Below are positions 44,790 to 55,128 of a stretch of 64,000 nt of DNA, one piece after another (position 1 is the stretch's first letter; each line of letters begins with the position of its first letter). Position numbers and translations under genes: made by a program. This DNA comes from Methylomonas sp. 11b. GTDB lineage: Bacteria > Pseudomonadota > Gammaproteobacteria > Methylococcales > Methylomonadaceae. The notes beneath the pieces were generated by a model. The model did not search any database. It was not told where the DNA came from and was given only the letters and a program-made list of their open reading frames with translations. Where the stretch lies: NCBI RefSeq assembly GCF_000515215.1, contig NZ_KI911557.1, forward strand, positions 1,819,586 to 1,883,585, given 5' to 3'.

Positions 44790-47700
44790 TTAAAACGACA
44801 ATCTTCGCAGTCGCAGAGCGTTCATGATGACTGAAACAGAACTAACACTCATCGCTGCCGCCGCAATCATCGGTGAAAGCAAAATATCAAATAACGGATA
44901 AAGCACACCAGCTGCAACGGGAACACCGAGGGCGTTGTAGATGAAGGCAAAAAACAGGTTCTGACGTATATTACTCATGGTAGCTTGACTTAACAGCCGT
45001 GCCCTGGCGATTCCACGAAGATCGCCTTTGACCAGTGTGACCCCCGCACTTTCCATCGCGACATCGGCGCCCGTACCCATCGCAATGCCTACATCCGCCT
45101 GCGCCAGTGCCGGCGCATCGTTGATACCGTCGCCCGCCATTGCCACGATATGGCCTTCAGCCTGCAATTGTTTAACGAAAACGGCTTTCTGTTCAGGCAA
45201 TATTTCCGCTTCAACCCGATCTATGCCGAGTTTTTTTGCCACGGCATTGGCTGTGGTTTTATTATCGCCGGTCAGCATCACGACTTTTATCCCTGCTTCG
45301 TGCAGAGCTTTCAATGCTTCCGGTGTTGACGATTTGATGGGGTCGGCAACACTGATAAACCCAGCAAGTTTCCCGTCCACGGCGACAAACATTACGGTCT
45401 GCCCTTCCAGACGGAGCTCGTCAGCCTGTTTTTGTAAAGGCGTTGTATCGATATTCTGGGCTTCCATTAATTGGGCATTACCGAGTGCAACTTGGCAGTC
45501 TGAAATCCTGCCACGAACACCTTGACCGGTGACAGATTCAAATTGTTCTCCAGCAGTCAGCTTGACGCCCTTTTCTTCAGCACCTTTAACAATGGCGGCA
45601 GCAAGCGGATGTTCGCTGGCTTTTTCCAGGCTTGCACCGAAATATAACACTTCCTCTTCGGAAAAATTCTTGCCGGCGACTACGGACAAGAGACGGGGCT
45701 TACCCTCGGTCAGAGTGCCTGTTTTGTCGATCACCAAGGTATTTATTTTTTCCATGATTTCCAGCGCTTCGGCATTTTTAATCAATACCCCGAGCTGAGC
45801 GCCCTTGCCGGTACCGACCATAATCGACATAGGCGTGGCAAGACCGAGAGCGCAGGGGCAGGCGATAATAAGTACGGCTACCGCATTAACAATGGCATGA
45901 GCCAAACGCGGTTCCGGCCCGCACTGCCACCAGACCAGCATTGTAATAATGGCTATGATGACAACGGCCGGGACAAACCAGGCGGCAACCACATCCGCCA
46001 GTTTCTGGATCGGCGCCCGGCTGCGCTGAGCTTCACTGACCATCTTCACAATCCGGGCCAGCAGCGTTTCGCCGCCGACCTTCTCAGCAAGCATCAGCAG
46101 ACTACCGGTGCTGTTGATGGTGGCACCTATCAGTCGATCGCCGGCATTTTTTTCCACCGGAATAGGCTCTCCGGTCACCATCGATTCATCGACACTGCTG
46201 ACACCTTGCTGTACGACACCGTCAACAGGGATTTTTTCGCCGGGTCGGACACGTAACACATCGCCCGGTTTTACCTGTTCAAGAGGAATATCTTCTTCCT
46301 TGCCGTTGTTATAAACCCGGCGAGCAGTTTTCGGTACCAGCTCCAGCAACATTTTGATAGCCTGATTGGTGCGGCTTCGAGCCCGCAACTCCAATACTTG
46401 TCCAAGCAACACCAAGGTAGTAATAACGGCCGCGGCCTCGAAATAGACGGCTACCATGCCATTTGAGTTGCGTAGGGTTGACGGGAAAATCCCCGGCGCA
46501 ACCGTTGCTGCCACGCTGTACCCCCAAGCAACGCCGATACCCAATGCGATCAGCGTAAACATGTTTAAATTGCGATTAATGACAGATTTCCAGCCGCGCT
46601 GGAAAAACGGCCAGCCGCCCCACAAAACCACCGGCGTGGCTAAAGCAAATTCAAGCCATTGCAGCCAGTGGGTGAAAAAGTCGCCAGCAATCAAGCCCGG
46701 TATCAGGTCGTGAACCATTGCCAAAATGAACACAGGTATCGATAGCGCTGTCGATACCCAAAACCTTCGACTCATAACGGTGAGTTCTTGGTTTTCCTCT
46801 TCCTCCCCTGAAACGTCGCGGGCTTCCAGAGCCATACCGCACTTAGGACAGAAACCGGGCTCACTGCGGATGATTTCCGGATGCATCGGACACACATATT
46901 CACCATGAATTTCGGAAATCTTATTTTCTATAGGATTCATCAGCTCCAGGGCCATTCCGCATTTAGGACAGTTACCGGGATTTACCAGGCGAATTTCGGG
47001 GTGCATGGAGCAGGTATAAGTTTTTTCATTAGCGTATTTTTCCATTATCTTATCCTTTGTTGCTAGGCGGCCACGGATGACTTTTCTCAATTCAAGGACA
47101 ATCAACGGTATGAATCCAACCCCGATCCACGACACGCACTGATGTAGAGAAACCGGTTCTATCCGGAATAGCGTTTGCAGCATGGGGACATGATGTATCG
47201 CCAACTGCAAAGAAAAACTCACTGCGACAACCAAAAATAAGCGGATATTGGAAAACAAGCCTATCTGCCAAAGGGTACGCTGTTCACTCCGTGCGCCGAA
47301 AGAGCGCAGCAATCCGGTGATCACCAAAGCGGTAAAGGCGGCGTCGCGGGCATGATCAAGACCGCTGCCGATGATATAGAGTTCATAAGCAAACACGCCG
47401 AGCGTGACACTGGCGGCCAGTAAGCCGGTGAATAGGGTTAGTTTGAGTAAATCCCGATTGAGCAGCGCTGACTGGGAATGTCGCGGCGAACGGCTCAACA
47501 CGTCGGGATCAATCGGATCGGTCGAGAGGGCCAGCGCTGCAAAGCCGTCTGTTACCAGGTTGATCCATAAAAGATGCAGCGGCAATAACGGCAGCGGCCA
47601 ACCCAATAGGACGGCTATCAGCATTACGATCAATTCGCCGGTACTGCTGCCCAACAGATAAGCCAAGGTTTTAGCGATATTGTCATAGATACCCCGCCCT

Positions 47701-49751
47701 TCCTCCACGGCAGCAACAATGGAAGCAAAGTTGTCATCCGTCACAATCATATCCGCGGCCTCTTTGGTCACTTCGGTACCGGTTAGCCCCATAGCGATAC
47801 CGATGGACGCCTCTTTGATCGCAGGCGCATCATTAACCCCGTCCCCGGTCATCGCTACAACTGCGCCCAGCGCTTTCCATGCGCGGACAATGCGGAGTTT
47901 GTGTTCGGCGGTAACCCTCGCATAAACGGAAACTTGCGAGACACGCTCCTTCAGCGCTTCGTCATCCAGGCGGTCAAGTTCAGCGCCTACGAGAACTTGG
48001 TCGCCCTTGGCCAGAATGCCCAATTCAAGACCTATTGCCCGTGCAGTGTCCGGATGATCGCCTGTAATCATCACGGATTTGATGCCTGCCCGCTTGCATT
48101 TGGCCACCGCTTCCTTTGCTTCGCCTCGGGGTGGGTCCTGTAAGCCTACGAGTCCCAAAAAAGTAAGCTTTTGCTCGATCTCGGCGTCGTTTACACCCCT
48201 GCCTGCTTCGAAACTGAAGCCGTCCAGCGGGCGCTCGGCCACGGCAAGCACACGCAGTGCATCCTGCGCCAGTAAGGCATTAGCCTGTATCATTCGACTA
48301 CGGTCATTCTCGGTCAATTCTCTGACTCCCTGATCGGTTCGGATCAGGGTGCAACGACTAAGAATAACTTCGGGCGCACCTTTGACGAATGCCCAGGTAT
48401 AGTTTTCCCGACGACGGATGACCGTCATCCGTTTGCGGTCGGAATCGAAAGGCACCGTAGCCAGGCGCGGCATTTCAGTCTCGAAGACCTCGCGGGTAAT
48501 ACCGCCTTTTGCGGCGACCACCAGTAGCGCCCCTTCAGTAGGATCGCCGATGACTACAGGCCGGTTATCGACTAGGGCCAGTTCGGCATCGTTACAGGCG
48601 ACCGAGGTACGCAGCAAAGCCAGGAGTTCATGACTTTCAGACGGCAGGCTTTCCACGTTTCCGGAAAAGAATGCGCCTTCAGTGGCGTAGCCTTCGCCGG
48701 TGACGCGATACAAGCTTGTTGAGGTGATCAACTTGCGGGCGGTCATTTCACCCATCGTTAGCGTGCCGGTCTTGTCCGTGCAGATAACCTGGGCACGGCC
48801 TAGCGTTTCAACCGAGGCCAAACGCCGCACCAGGGCGTGACGCTGTACCATGCGCTGCACACCCAACGCGAGCGCAATAGTCACCACCGCCGGCAGCCCC
48901 TCCGGAATGGCGGCTACCGCGAGACTCACCGAGCTCAAGAAAAGCTCAAACGGGGCAATCCCGCGTAATAATCCCAAGCCAAAAATCAGCGTGACAATAC
49001 CGAAACAGGCCATCAACAGCAGGCGTCCTGCCCGTTCAAGTTGGCGTTGCAACGGAGTTTCTCCGCTTTCGGCTGCCTCCAGAAGCTTGGCGATATGGCC
49101 GAGTTCCGTCTCCATGCCGGTATTAACCACCAGAGCGCGACCGGTTCCCCCCGTTACGCTGGTGCCGAGGAAGACCATATTGTTCCGCTCCGCCAGAGAC
49201 GTTTCCTGAGGCAGTTTGTCTGTGGATTTTCCTACCGCTTGCGATTCGCCGGTCAGCGGCGCTTCGTTGATTTGAAGAACCGATGCTTGGATCAGGCGAG
49301 CGTCCGCAGCGACCAGATCCCCGCCTTCCAGCAACAGGATATCGCCAGGAACAATTTCTATAGCAGTAACCACCAGGCTATGACCGCCGCGCACCACGCG
49401 GCAATGGGGCGCTGTCAGACGACTTAATGCGGCCGCCGCCTTCTCAGCGCGATATTCCTGAAGGAAACCGATTATCGCATTCAAAATAACGATGGCAATA
49501 ATGGCGATGCCGTCTATAGTTTCGCCTAATGCAGCGGAAACCGCCGCCGCACCGATCAACACCCAGATAACCAGACTTTTAAACTGACTTACAAAAATGA
49601 CCAAGGCCGAGACGCGCTTGCCCTTGCGTAGTTTATTTTGCCCATACCGGGTGAGCCGTTTTTTCGCTTCATTGCCAGAAAGACCCTGCTCTATATCGGT
49701 CTCGAGAAGGCTTGCGGCTTCGGTAATCGATTGGTTATGCCATGCGTTCAT
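44790..49751 (-). CDS. Fused P2A (Ca-type) and P1B (Cu-type) P-type ATPase
   Basis: One uninterrupted frame of 1653 residues from ATG 49751 (open to 49805). Residues 1-902 are a complete P2-type cation ATPase: N-terminal cation domain, [38 protein letters not shown] and six C-terminal helices. Then, with only about ten linker residues, come two heavy-metal-binding modules (YTCSMHPE...CPKCGM and YVCPMHPE...CPKCGM) and a complete P1B-1 Cu+ ATPase with [19 protein letters not shown] and [10 protein letters not shown]. At the junction an internal ATG (47045) has AAAGGA 7 bases upstream, so a separate 751-residue Cu-ATPase is probably also made. Either a genuine double pump or two genes whose stop was lost. 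Downstream of copA/copB on the same strand. Confidence 0.9.
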   Translation of the reverse strand: MNAWHNQSITEAASLLETDIEQGLSGNEAKKRLTRYGQNKLRKGKRVSALVIFVSQFKSLVIWVLIGAAAVSAALGETIDGIAIIAIVILNAIIGFLQEYRAEKAAAALSRLTAPHCRVVRGGHSLVVTAIEIVPGDILLLEGGDLVAADARLIQASVLQINEAPLTGESQAVGKSTDKLPQETSLAERNNMVFLGTSVTGGTGRALVVNTGMETELGHIAKLLEAAESGETPLQRQLERAGRLLLMACFGIVTLIFGLGLLRGIAPFELFLSSVSLAVAAIPEGLPAVVTIALALGVQRMVQRHALVRRLASVETLGRAQVICTDKTGTLTMGEMTARKLITSTSLYRVTGEGYATEGAFFSGNVESLPSESHELLALLRTSVACNDAELALVDNRPVVIGDPTEGALLVVAAKGGITREVFETEMPRLATVPFDSDRKRMTVIRRRENYTWAFVKGAPEVILSRCTLIRTDQGVRELTENDRSRMIQANALLAQDALRVLAVAERPLDGFSFEAGRGVNDAEIEQKLTFLGLVGLQDPPRGEAKEAVAKCKRAGIKSVMITGDHPDTARAIGLELGILAKGDQVLVGAELDRLDDEALKERVSQVSVYARVTAEHKLRIVRAWKALGAVVAMTGDGVNDAPAIKEASIGIAMGLTGTEVTKEAADMIVTDDNFASIVAAVEEGRGIYDNIAKTLAYLLGSSTGELIVMLIAVLLGWPLPLLPLHLLWINLVTDGFAALALSTDPIDPDVLSRSPRHSQSALLNRDLLKLTLFTGLLAASVTLGVFAYELYIIGSGLDHARDAAFTALVITGLLRSFGARSEQRTLWQIGLFSNIRLFLVVAVSFSLQLAIHHVPMLQTLFRIEPVSLHQCVSWIGVGFIPLIVLELRKVIRGRLATKDKIMEKYANEKTYTCSMHPEIRLVNPGNCPKCGMALELMNPIENKISEIHGEYVCPMHPEIIRSEPGFCPKCGMALEARDVSGEEEENQELTVMSRRFWVSTALSIPVFILAMVHDLIPGLIAGDFFTHWLQWLEFALATPVVLWGGWPFFQRGWKSVINRNLNMFTLIALGIGVAWGYSVAATVAPGIFPSTLRNSNGMVAVYFEAAAVITTLVLLGQVLELRARSRTNQAIKMLLELVPKTARRVYNNGKEEDIPLEQVKPGDVLRVRPGEKIPVDGVVQQGVSSVDESMVTGEPIPVEKNAGDRLIGATINSTGSLLMLAEKVGGETLLARIVKMVSEAQRSRAPIQKLADVVAAWFVPAVVIIAIITMLVWWQCGPEPRLAHAIVNAVAVLIIACPCALGLATPMSIMVGTGKGAQLGVLIKNAEALEIMEKINTLVIDKTGTLTEGKPRLLSVVAGKNFSEEEVLYFGASLEKASEHPLAAAIVKGAEEKGVKLTAGEQFESVTGQGVRGRISDCQVALGNAQLMEAQNIDTTPLQKQADELRLEGQTVMFVAVDGKLAGFISVADPIKSSTPEALKALHEAGIKVVMLTGDNKTTANAVAKKLGIDRVEAEILPEQKAVFVKQLQAEGHIVAMAGDGINDAPALAQADVGIAMGTGADVAMESAGVTLVKGDLRGIARARLLSQATMSNIRQNLFFAFIYNALGVPVAAGVLYPLFDILLSPMIAAAAMSVSSVSVIMNALRLRRLSF
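47032..47060 (-). promoter_or_regulatory. Internal ribosome-binding site and start for the Cu-ATPase half
   Basis: AAAGGATAAGATAATG on the minus strand: a good Shine-Dalgarno 7 bases before the ATG at 47045, whose TAATG also holds a stop in a shifted frame. This is what a gene boundary between two separate ATPase genes would look like. Confidence 0.7.
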
Positions 49752-49781
49752 AATGGTGTTTCTCACATTAACATTAACAGC

Positions 49782-49820
49782 CGTGTAGGGTGGGCAAAAA
49801 AGCATTGCTCACCCTATACG
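49782..49820. repeat. Hairpin in the ATPase leader
   Basis: 14-bp arms, CGTGTAGGGTGGGC and GCTCACCCTATACG with two mismatches, around an A-rich loop, 31 bp upstream of the ATPase start, between it and copB. Could be an attenuator or mRNA-stability element. A related GGTGGGCAG...GTTGCCCGC sequence is at 58636-58659. Confidence 0.6.
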
Positions 49821-49995
49821 ACTTAACATTACAGTTTGTCGTATAAGCAGGAGTGCAAGCTTTGCTTGCCCGTTAACAATGCATCGCATAACTTTTGCAG
49901 GGAAAGCCCGCACTCCATCCTTAAGTTGATGCCTATAGGGCATAAACAGCATGCCCGACGGGACTCCCGAAATGTACAAAGAAGCGCCCGAAGGC

Positions 49996-51114
49996 TTAGA
50001 ACCAGATACGCGCCCCGGCAACGAACCGTACATCCTCCGCAGCATCACCTGCAGCACGTATATTATCTGCCGCAGAGCCAAATTGACTAGCCCAGTCAAC
50101 GCCCACGTAGGGAGCAAATTCTCGTCGAATCTCGTAACGCAGGCGCAGGCCTGCTTCAATGTTGGACAAGCCGCTACTCACGTCGCGGGTGTCGTCTCTC
50201 CGGCTATAAATATTCATCTCGATGCGTGGCTGCAGGATGAGCTTTTGTGTCAGCAATAAATCGTATTCTGTTTCGAGACGGAATGCGGTACGCCCTTGCT
50301 CGTTAACATAACCCGTCGCTTCCACATACAGCCAGTAAGGCAGTAGCCCCTGGATACCGAAGGCGAGCCAGCCGCTATCCGTGCCCTTGCCGCTGTCGTA
50401 ACGGACACCCAGCTGCGTGTCCAAATAAGCGGTAATGGCGTGCGCCCAAAGCAACTCGTTGCGCGCGTTTTTAAATGTACCACTCTCAATCTCGCCTTCA
50501 GCTCGGATGAGTGCACGATCATAAGTCTGACCATACCAGGCCTGCCAGTCGTAAGCCACAGAAGTGTTGTTGCGTGTAGTCACACTTTCGAGCCGATCGA
50601 CCAGCAATGAGCCAAAATTATCTTCGTCCCCCATTTTGGGTCGTGGAATCGGGCCGAAGTTGTAACCATCTGAATAGGCGTGCGGATCGCGAGCATCGGG
50701 TGGGGCCGAGTCACCCTGCATGGACATGGATTCGTCGCTGCCATGAATCATGTTGCTCATGTCGTTGGCCTTTCCGGAAGTTGCGCCTCCGTGGTTCATG
50801 TCATGTCCTGAACCTTTCACCGTATCGGACTTATCACCTTGTTCCATGCCCGGTATGGCATTGTGATTCATCTTGCTGTGATCCATGCCCGGCATAGCCC
50901 TCATCTCATCGGATACATTTGCCGGAGCCGGCATTGACTTTGTCCCGGGCTTTACTTCACGACGCTTCTGCTCCGTCTGTGCGGAATGATAGGCGTGGTC
51001 GGCGTGAACTTGGTTCGTTTGCGCGTTTTCCTCTGTCGTTGTGCCTTGTGCCCAAACAGAGGATAGGTTGAGAACCATCAAGGCGGCGATCAAATTTACT
51101 CGACGGTTCACCAT
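49996..51114 (-). CDS. copB: Copper resistance outer-membrane protein CopB
   Basis: 372-residue protein. The start at 51114 is supported by AGGA 8 bases upstream; 51129 is also in frame. Signal peptide ends at SVWA. A Met/His-rich region (about residues 60-140, repeated MxGMDHSKM and GMEQ motifs) probably binds copper, and the C-terminal about 220 residues are the CopB beta-barrel ending in the aromatic RIWF. Acts with CopA to sequester or export periplasmic copper. It follows the DUF2934 gene and precedes the ATPase gene. Confidence 0.93.
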   Translation of the reverse strand: MVNRRVNLIAALMVLNLSSVWAQGTTTEENAQTNQVHADHAYHSAQTEQKRREVKPGTKSMPAPANVSDEMRAMPGMDHSKMNHNAIPGMEQGDKSDTVKGSGHDMNHGGATSGKANDMSNMIHGSDESMSMQGDSAPPDARDPHAYSDGYNFGPIPRPKMGDEDNFGSLLVDRLESVTTRNNTSVAYDWQAWYGQTYDRALIRAEGEIESGTFKNARNELLWAHAITAYLDTQLGVRYDSGKGTDSGWLAFGIQGLLPYWLYVEATGYVNEQGRTAFRLETEYDLLLTQKLILQPRIEMNIYSRRDDTRDVSSGLSNIEAGLRLRYEIRREFAPYVGVDWASQFGSAADNIRAAGDAAEDVRFVAGARIWF

Positions 51115-51289
51115 CGTTTCCTGCTTCATTATTCGATTATTCCTGTTTTTGAATTTGAACGCTTGTTCTGCATAACTACTTCAAAACATCAACCCATGGC
51201 TAGCTCTCAGCCTTTGGCAATAAATGCTTACATAATGCGCTATGAATAGACCTAAAAATAAAATCCTGAAACATAGCAATATTTTCCGG

Positions 51290-51739
51290 TTAGCGGTGCC
51301 ACACCGCAATCAATCTGTGGCATTCAGCTCTCCATTTACAGTCTACTTCATGACAAGTCCTGTCGTGGTCCGTGCGAAAGCATGGGCGATGATGAGTGGC
51401 ATTCTGGATGGCCTGAACAAGCTCGATTTTCAGATTGATACTTTCAGGGTTTTCAACACCAACCGATTTTGCCAGCTGTTGTAGACCCGAGATAGTCAAA
51501 CCACCATCTTCTTCAGCCATCGAAAGATAAAGTGCAACTTGCATCTTCACATAGTCATTTTCGGCTGCCAGCCAATCATCCAGCGCTCTACCGGGCGCGA
51601 AATATCTGGCTTCAGCTTTGTAATAAGCGGCTTCTGAAATCCATTGGTGGCGAGTAACCTTTTCCACAATCTGATTTGAATTGTAAAGGTGTAAGATTTC
51701 ATTTTTGATTGCACCCTGCTCAGGCCACAACCACTTCAC
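51290..51739 (-). CDS. DUF2934 protein with SAP-like motif and Cys/His tail
   Basis: 149 residues. The centre matches DUF2934 (SEAAYYKAEARYFAPGRALDDWLAAE). Then follows a SAP-like helix-turn (SGLQQLAKSVGVENPESINLKIELVQAIQ) and a Cys/His-rich end CFRTDHDRTCHEVDCKWRAEC, which could hold a metal. The first ATG overlaps the copA end by 20 bp, so it is translated from the copA message. Function unknown; DNA or RNA binding and metal sensing are guesses from the motifs. Confidence 0.65.
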   Translation of the reverse strand: MKWLWPEQGAIKNEILHLYNSNQIVEKVTRHQWISEAAYYKAEARYFAPGRALDDWLAAENDYVKMQVALYLSMAEEDGGLTISGLQQLAKSVGVENPESINLKIELVQAIQNATHHRPCFRTDHDRTCHEVDCKWRAECHRLIAVWHR

Positions 51740-53465
51740 GCATCATGCCCGCATGCATGTGCAAGAACAGGTGGCAATGCCACGCCCAACGGCCCAAGCC
51801 ATCGGGGGTGGCGAGGAAAGTCACGCGCTGCGCGGGCTGCACAATGATGGTGTGCTTGCGCACCTGGAAGCGTCCGTCCGGGCTTTCCAGTTCGCTCCAC
51901 ATGCCATGCAAATGCATGGGATGGGTCATCATCGTATCATTGACAAAAATCACGCGCAGCCGTTCTCCGTAACGGAAATGAATCGGGGTGGATTCGCCGA
52001 ACTCGAGGCCATCAAGCGACCAACTATAACGCTCCATGTTGCCGGTGATATGGAGCTCGATTTCCCGAACCGGTTTTCTTGTATCCAGCGGCCCACCGAT
52101 GGTGTGCAGATCGGCATAAGTCAGCACCCGGCGGCCATTGTCGCGCAGGCCGATACCGGGATCATCCAGATTGGTGCGCGGGGTATCCACCCGCATGTCC
52201 ACGCTGGGACCATATTCGGTACGGGCGTGGCGTACGCGCACCTGTCCGCCGCCCATGGCGTGAGCGCTGTGATCCATCGCCATACCGCCGTGATTCATTC
52301 CCGCCATGTCGCCACCGCCCATGTCGCCCATCATGTCCTCCATGGTAAGTGGTTGGGGTTTATCCGGAGAAGGCACCGCCGCTGTCATGCCGGCACGCGT
52401 TGCCAGCGTGCCGCGGGCATAGCCGGTACGGTCCATCGACTGGGCAAAGAGGGTATAGGCTTCTTCTTCGGGTGTCACAATGACATCATAGGTTTCCGCA
52501 GGTCCGATGCGGAATTCATCCACCGTGACAGGTTCGACGTTCTGTGCGTCGGCCTGAACCACCGTCATTTTGAGGCCCGGTATACGCACATCGAAAAACG
52601 TCATAGAGCCGGAATTGATGAAGCGCAGCCGCACCTTCTCGCCAGGACGGAACAGTCCGGTCCAGTTGCCGGCCGGCGTCGTGCCGTTCATCAGGTAGGT
52701 GTAGGTATAGGCGGAAATATCCGACAGATCGGTGTAATTCATGCGCATCATGTTCCACATGTGCCGCTTCTGGATAGCCGATACCATCCCTTCATTAGCG
52801 ACATCGCGAGAAAAATCGACGACCGTCGGCTGGTTGAAGTTGTAGTAGTCGCCTTGGTTCTTAAGCTTATCGAAGACCCGCATTGGGTCTTCGTCGGTCC
52901 AGTCGGACAGCTGTACCACGTAGTCGCGATCGGCGCGAATCGGGTCGGCGCCGGCCGGGTCAACGATGATGGCGCCGTATAAGCCGGTCTGCTCCTGCAT
53001 ACCGGAGTGGGAGTGGTACCAGTAGGTGCCGGATTGTTGTACCTTGAAGCGATAGATGAAGGTTTCCCCAGGTGCTATGCCTTTAAAGCTCATACCCGGT
53101 ACCCCATCCATTTGATAAGGCGGGAGGATGCCGTGCCAATGAATCGACGTTTCCTCGGCGAGGCGGTTGGTGACACGCAGCGTCACCGTGTCCCCCTCTC
53201 GCCAACGCAATGTCGGTGCAGGAATCGAACCATTAACGGTGGTTGCCACACGTTGCGCACCGGTAAAGTTAACCGGTGTTTCCGCTATCGTAAGGTTAAA
53301 TTCCGTGCCGGTCAGTATCTCGGTGAGCGGCGTTGTCTCCTTGGCCTGAGCCATTTTGGTCCACGGCGATAGCCCTAATAGAATACCGCCAGCGGCCAGC
53401 CCTTCAATGAAGCGCCGACGGGAAAGATCAGGCAATAGTAGTGAAGGTTTGGAAATAAATTTCAT
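51720..53465 (-). CDS. copA: Periplasmic multicopper oxidase CopA
   Basis: 581-residue multicopper oxidase that oxidises Cu(I) to Cu(II). A Tat signal (SRRRFIEGLAAGG) exports it folded. Copper-site motifs HWHGILPP, YWYHSHSG, THPMHLHGMW and AWHCHLFLHMHAGM are all present. A Met/His-rich insert (residues about 370-400, GGGDMAGMNHGGMAMDHSAH) is typical of the CopA branch and extra copper binding. Centre of the cop operon, flanked by a small lipoprotein gene and the DUF2934 gene. Confidence 0.95.
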   Translation of the reverse strand: MKFISKPSLLLPDLSRRRFIEGLAAGGILLGLSPWTKMAQAKETTPLTEILTGTEFNLTIAETPVNFTGAQRVATTVNGSIPAPTLRWREGDTVTLRVTNRLAEETSIHWHGILPPYQMDGVPGMSFKGIAPGETFIYRFKVQQSGTYWYHSHSGMQEQTGLYGAIIVDPAGADPIRADRDYVVQLSDWTDEDPMRVFDKLKNQGDYYNFNQPTVVDFSRDVANEGMVSAIQKRHMWNMMRMNYTDLSDISAYTYTYLMNGTTPAGNWTGLFRPGEKVRLRFINSGSMTFFDVRIPGLKMTVVQADAQNVEPVTVDEFRIGPAETYDVIVTPEEEAYTLFAQSMDRTGYARGTLATRAGMTAAVPSPDKPQPLTMEDMMGDMGGGDMAGMNHGGMAMDHSAHAMGGGQVRVRHARTEYGPSVDMRVDTPRTNLDDPGIGLRDNGRRVLTYADLHTIGGPLDTRKPVREIELHITGNMERYSWSLDGLEFGESTPIHFRYGERLRVIFVNDTMMTHPMHLHGMWSELESPDGRFQVRKHTIIVQPAQRVTFLATPDGLGRWAWHCHLFLHMHAGMMREVVVA

Positions 53466-53548
53466 TATGATGCTTACTCAGACAAGAAATTGTTTTCGCC
53501 CCAGATTACATGAAGTTGAAGTCATAGGGATCTCAGGCTGTTATTACT

Positions 53549-53677
53549 TTAATGACTATGTCCGCCGCTACTGCTAGGATGCGAATGACTGTCATCTTTA
53601 TATCTATTGGAATCTGTTGCGCAGGCAGAAACAGCGACTAACAAAAGTGTGATTAATGCAAATTTCATATATTTCAT
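53549..53677 (-). CDS. 42-residue His-rich lipoprotein
   Basis: Short gene: hydrophobic segment ALITLLLVAVSAC ends in a lipobox, Cys19; the mature tail of 23 residues (TDSNRYKDDSHSHPSSSGGHSH) holds four His and is likely to bind metal. It sits 36 bp downstream of the next exported protein and 83 bp upstream of copA on the same strand. Ribosome-binding site is weak (GAGAAACCT). Family unknown; a copper-binding or buffering lipopeptide is a reasonable inference. Confidence 0.7.
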   Translation of the reverse strand: MKYMKFALITLLLVAVSACATDSNRYKDDSHSHPSSSGGHSH

Positions 53678-53712
53678 AGGTTTCTCAGGAATATTTTCTT
53701 GACGTGGATTTC

Positions 53713-53997
53713 TTATTTAGCGTCAGTATGTTCGTGTGCATGACCGGCAGATGAGGATGGCCCGGAACGATTCGTGTTAATTTTCGAGTTGGGCGGCACC
53801 CCTTGGGGCGCCGTGACATTTCCGGCCGGCTTGTCGATTGTCTTCACGGGTTCCTTGACCATCGGGGCTTCGGCAGCAGTCGGCGCGGGCATCGCGTCAT
53901 GGCCGCCATGAGCATCATGGTCTGTGGCGGCGATGTTTTGCGCGGAAAAGACCGTGGCGGCGAGGGCGACAAGGGCGGGTGTAATCAAACTTTTCAT
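53713..53997 (-). CDS. Small exported His/Pro-rich protein of the copper cluster
   Basis: 94-residue protein with a signal peptide cleaved near residue 24 (AQNIAA). The mature part has two His-rich ends, TDHDAHGGHD and GHAHEHTD, joined by a Pro/Ala/Thr linker. No fold expected; probably a periplasmic copper-binding peptide (inference from composition and location). RBS AGGAG precedes ATG. Confidence 0.75.
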   Translation of the reverse strand: MKSLITPALVALAATVFSAQNIAATDHDAHGGHDAMPAPTAAEAPMVKEPVKTIDKPAGNVTAPQGVPPNSKINTNRSGPSSSAGHAHEHTDAK

Positions 53998-54080
53998 GGA
54001 TTTTCTCCTGGATTTAGTAGATTTAGTGGTTTGGCAAAACGCGGGTACTACCGTCCGCCTGGACGAGCAGGGTGTACGCT

Positions 54081-54182
54081 GGTTCCCAATCTCCAGATTA
54101 GGAACCTCGAAGGCGAAACTCTAGTTTCGCGAAACGGGAAGCTGGAGCTTCCAAACCGAATTCCCAAGCTTGAGCTTGGGAA
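54081..54182. repeat. Four consecutive palindromes
   Basis: In about 100 bp: GGTTCC..AATCT/AGATT..GGAACC (54081-54106), GCGAAACT/AGTTTCGC (54113-54130), GGAAGCT/AGCTTCC (54137-54152) and TTCCCAAGCT/AGCTTGGGAA (54161-54182). They lie between the candidate cop box and the small exported gene, so they would be transcribed as a string of hairpins in its leader. Resembles a repetitive palindromic cluster. Confidence 0.75.
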
Positions 54183-54291
54183 CTAGCGAAAGAACGGAGA
54201 TAGGGTTTCAGATCTGATTTCATGACTGTTTCCTGGTTGATTTGAATGTGGCCAGTTTAAACGGTTGTTCCTTACGGGAGGCTGACCGAGG

Positions 54292-54309
54292 CATTACATT
54301 TCCGTCATC
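54292..54309 (-). promoter_or_regulatory. Candidate CopR box
   Basis: CATTACATTTCCGTCATC, matching the divergent-promoter copy at 55042 in 15 of 18 positions and continuing TTC. It precedes the genes at 53997 and downstream (copA, copB). Confidence 0.55.
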
Positions 54310-54328
54310 TTCCGGGGCTGGTTAGTGC

Positions 54329-54973
54329 TTATGTACCGTGCTTGTGAGCGTGCTCGTGGGCATGCGGTTTCGTGGCGTGAGGGTGTGCGGCACCGGACTT
54401 GTTTTCCATTTCGGCTTCTTGCTCCTCAATACCGCCATGGGTATGCCCATCGCTGGACTCGACTTGCCGGCGATACTCTTCCTGGGAAAGGCTCGGCATG
54501 TTCTTGAGGAAAGCTGTCAGATCCCATATCGCCTCATCCTCCATGCCGCCTTTCGACCAGGCCGGCATGCCGGAGGCCTTGACACCGTGCTTGATGATCC
54601 AGAACCGGCGGGCATCCGTCCGGTCGGAATCGTCGGCATTTGCAGGTTTGGAGAGATTCGGCGGGGTCGGATAGAGACCTTTTCGTATTTCGGAATCTTC
54701 GCTGCCGGGTGAGAGGTGGCAGTTCGCGCACATGGCGTCGTAGTTGCCGGCGCCCCGGCGAATCCGGCCAGCGTCGGACAAGTCGACCGGCGGAATGATG
54801 TCGGCGGCCCTGCGTGCGATGGACTGTTCCCGCGCCCACTCAATGAGGCGGTGGACGGCGGGGCGGTGAGGCTTATCGGCCGCCATATCGATTGCTCCGG
54901 CCTGAAGCAGGCCAAGCACTGTTACGGCGCCGAGGCCAAGGACGCCCAATGCGCCCAGCAGAATTTTTTTCAT
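54329..54973 (-). CDS. Mono-heme cytochrome c with His-rich tail
   Basis: 214-residue exported cytochrome. An N-terminal hydrophobic segment (residues 5-27) may be uncleaved. The heme motif CANCH is at about residue 83, and a Met ligand is likely in ASGMPAW. The last 55 residues are rich in His and Glu (HTHGG..., HPHATKPHAHEHAHKHGT) as in copper-tethering tails. Divergent from copRS across a spacer with a cop box. It may supply electrons to, or take them from, copper redox in the periplasm (inference). Confidence 0.85.
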   Translation of the reverse strand: MKKILLGALGVLGLGAVTVLGLLQAGAIDMAADKPHRPAVHRLIEWAREQSIARRAADIIPPVDLSDAGRIRRGAGNYDAMCANCHLSPGSEDSEIRKGLYPTPPNLSKPANADDSDRTDARRFWIIKHGVKASGMPAWSKGGMEDEAIWDLTAFLKNMPSLSQEEYRRQVESSDGHTHGGIEEQEAEMENKSGAAHPHATKPHAHEHAHKHGT

Positions 54974-55041
54974 GGAAAGTTCTCGCAGATTGTCTGTAGT
55001 TGTATTCTACGATACCCCAGTTAACGGGAACCTGACCCGCT

Positions 55042-55059
55042 GATTACATTTGCGTAATC
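55042..55059. promoter_or_regulatory. Candidate CopR box in the copRS/cytochrome divergent promoter
   Basis: GATTAC ATTTGC GTAATC: perfect 6-bp inverted repeat with a 6-bp centre. A closely similar sequence is at 54292. Confidence 0.6.
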
Positions 55060-55128
55060 TTCGAGAGCAGGTCTCGCTGCCAGTGTAGAATGGCATCAAT
55101 ACGAAACAAATCACGCTGTGGAGTACGC

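Noticed and set aside
49782-49820. Hairpin as a rho-independent terminator of copB
   Set aside because: No T run follows the stem on either strand; the A/T tract is in the loop.
51705-52982. Long plus-strand frame of 425 codons
   Set aside because: Antisense to copA; His-rich content is the complement of the CopA codons.
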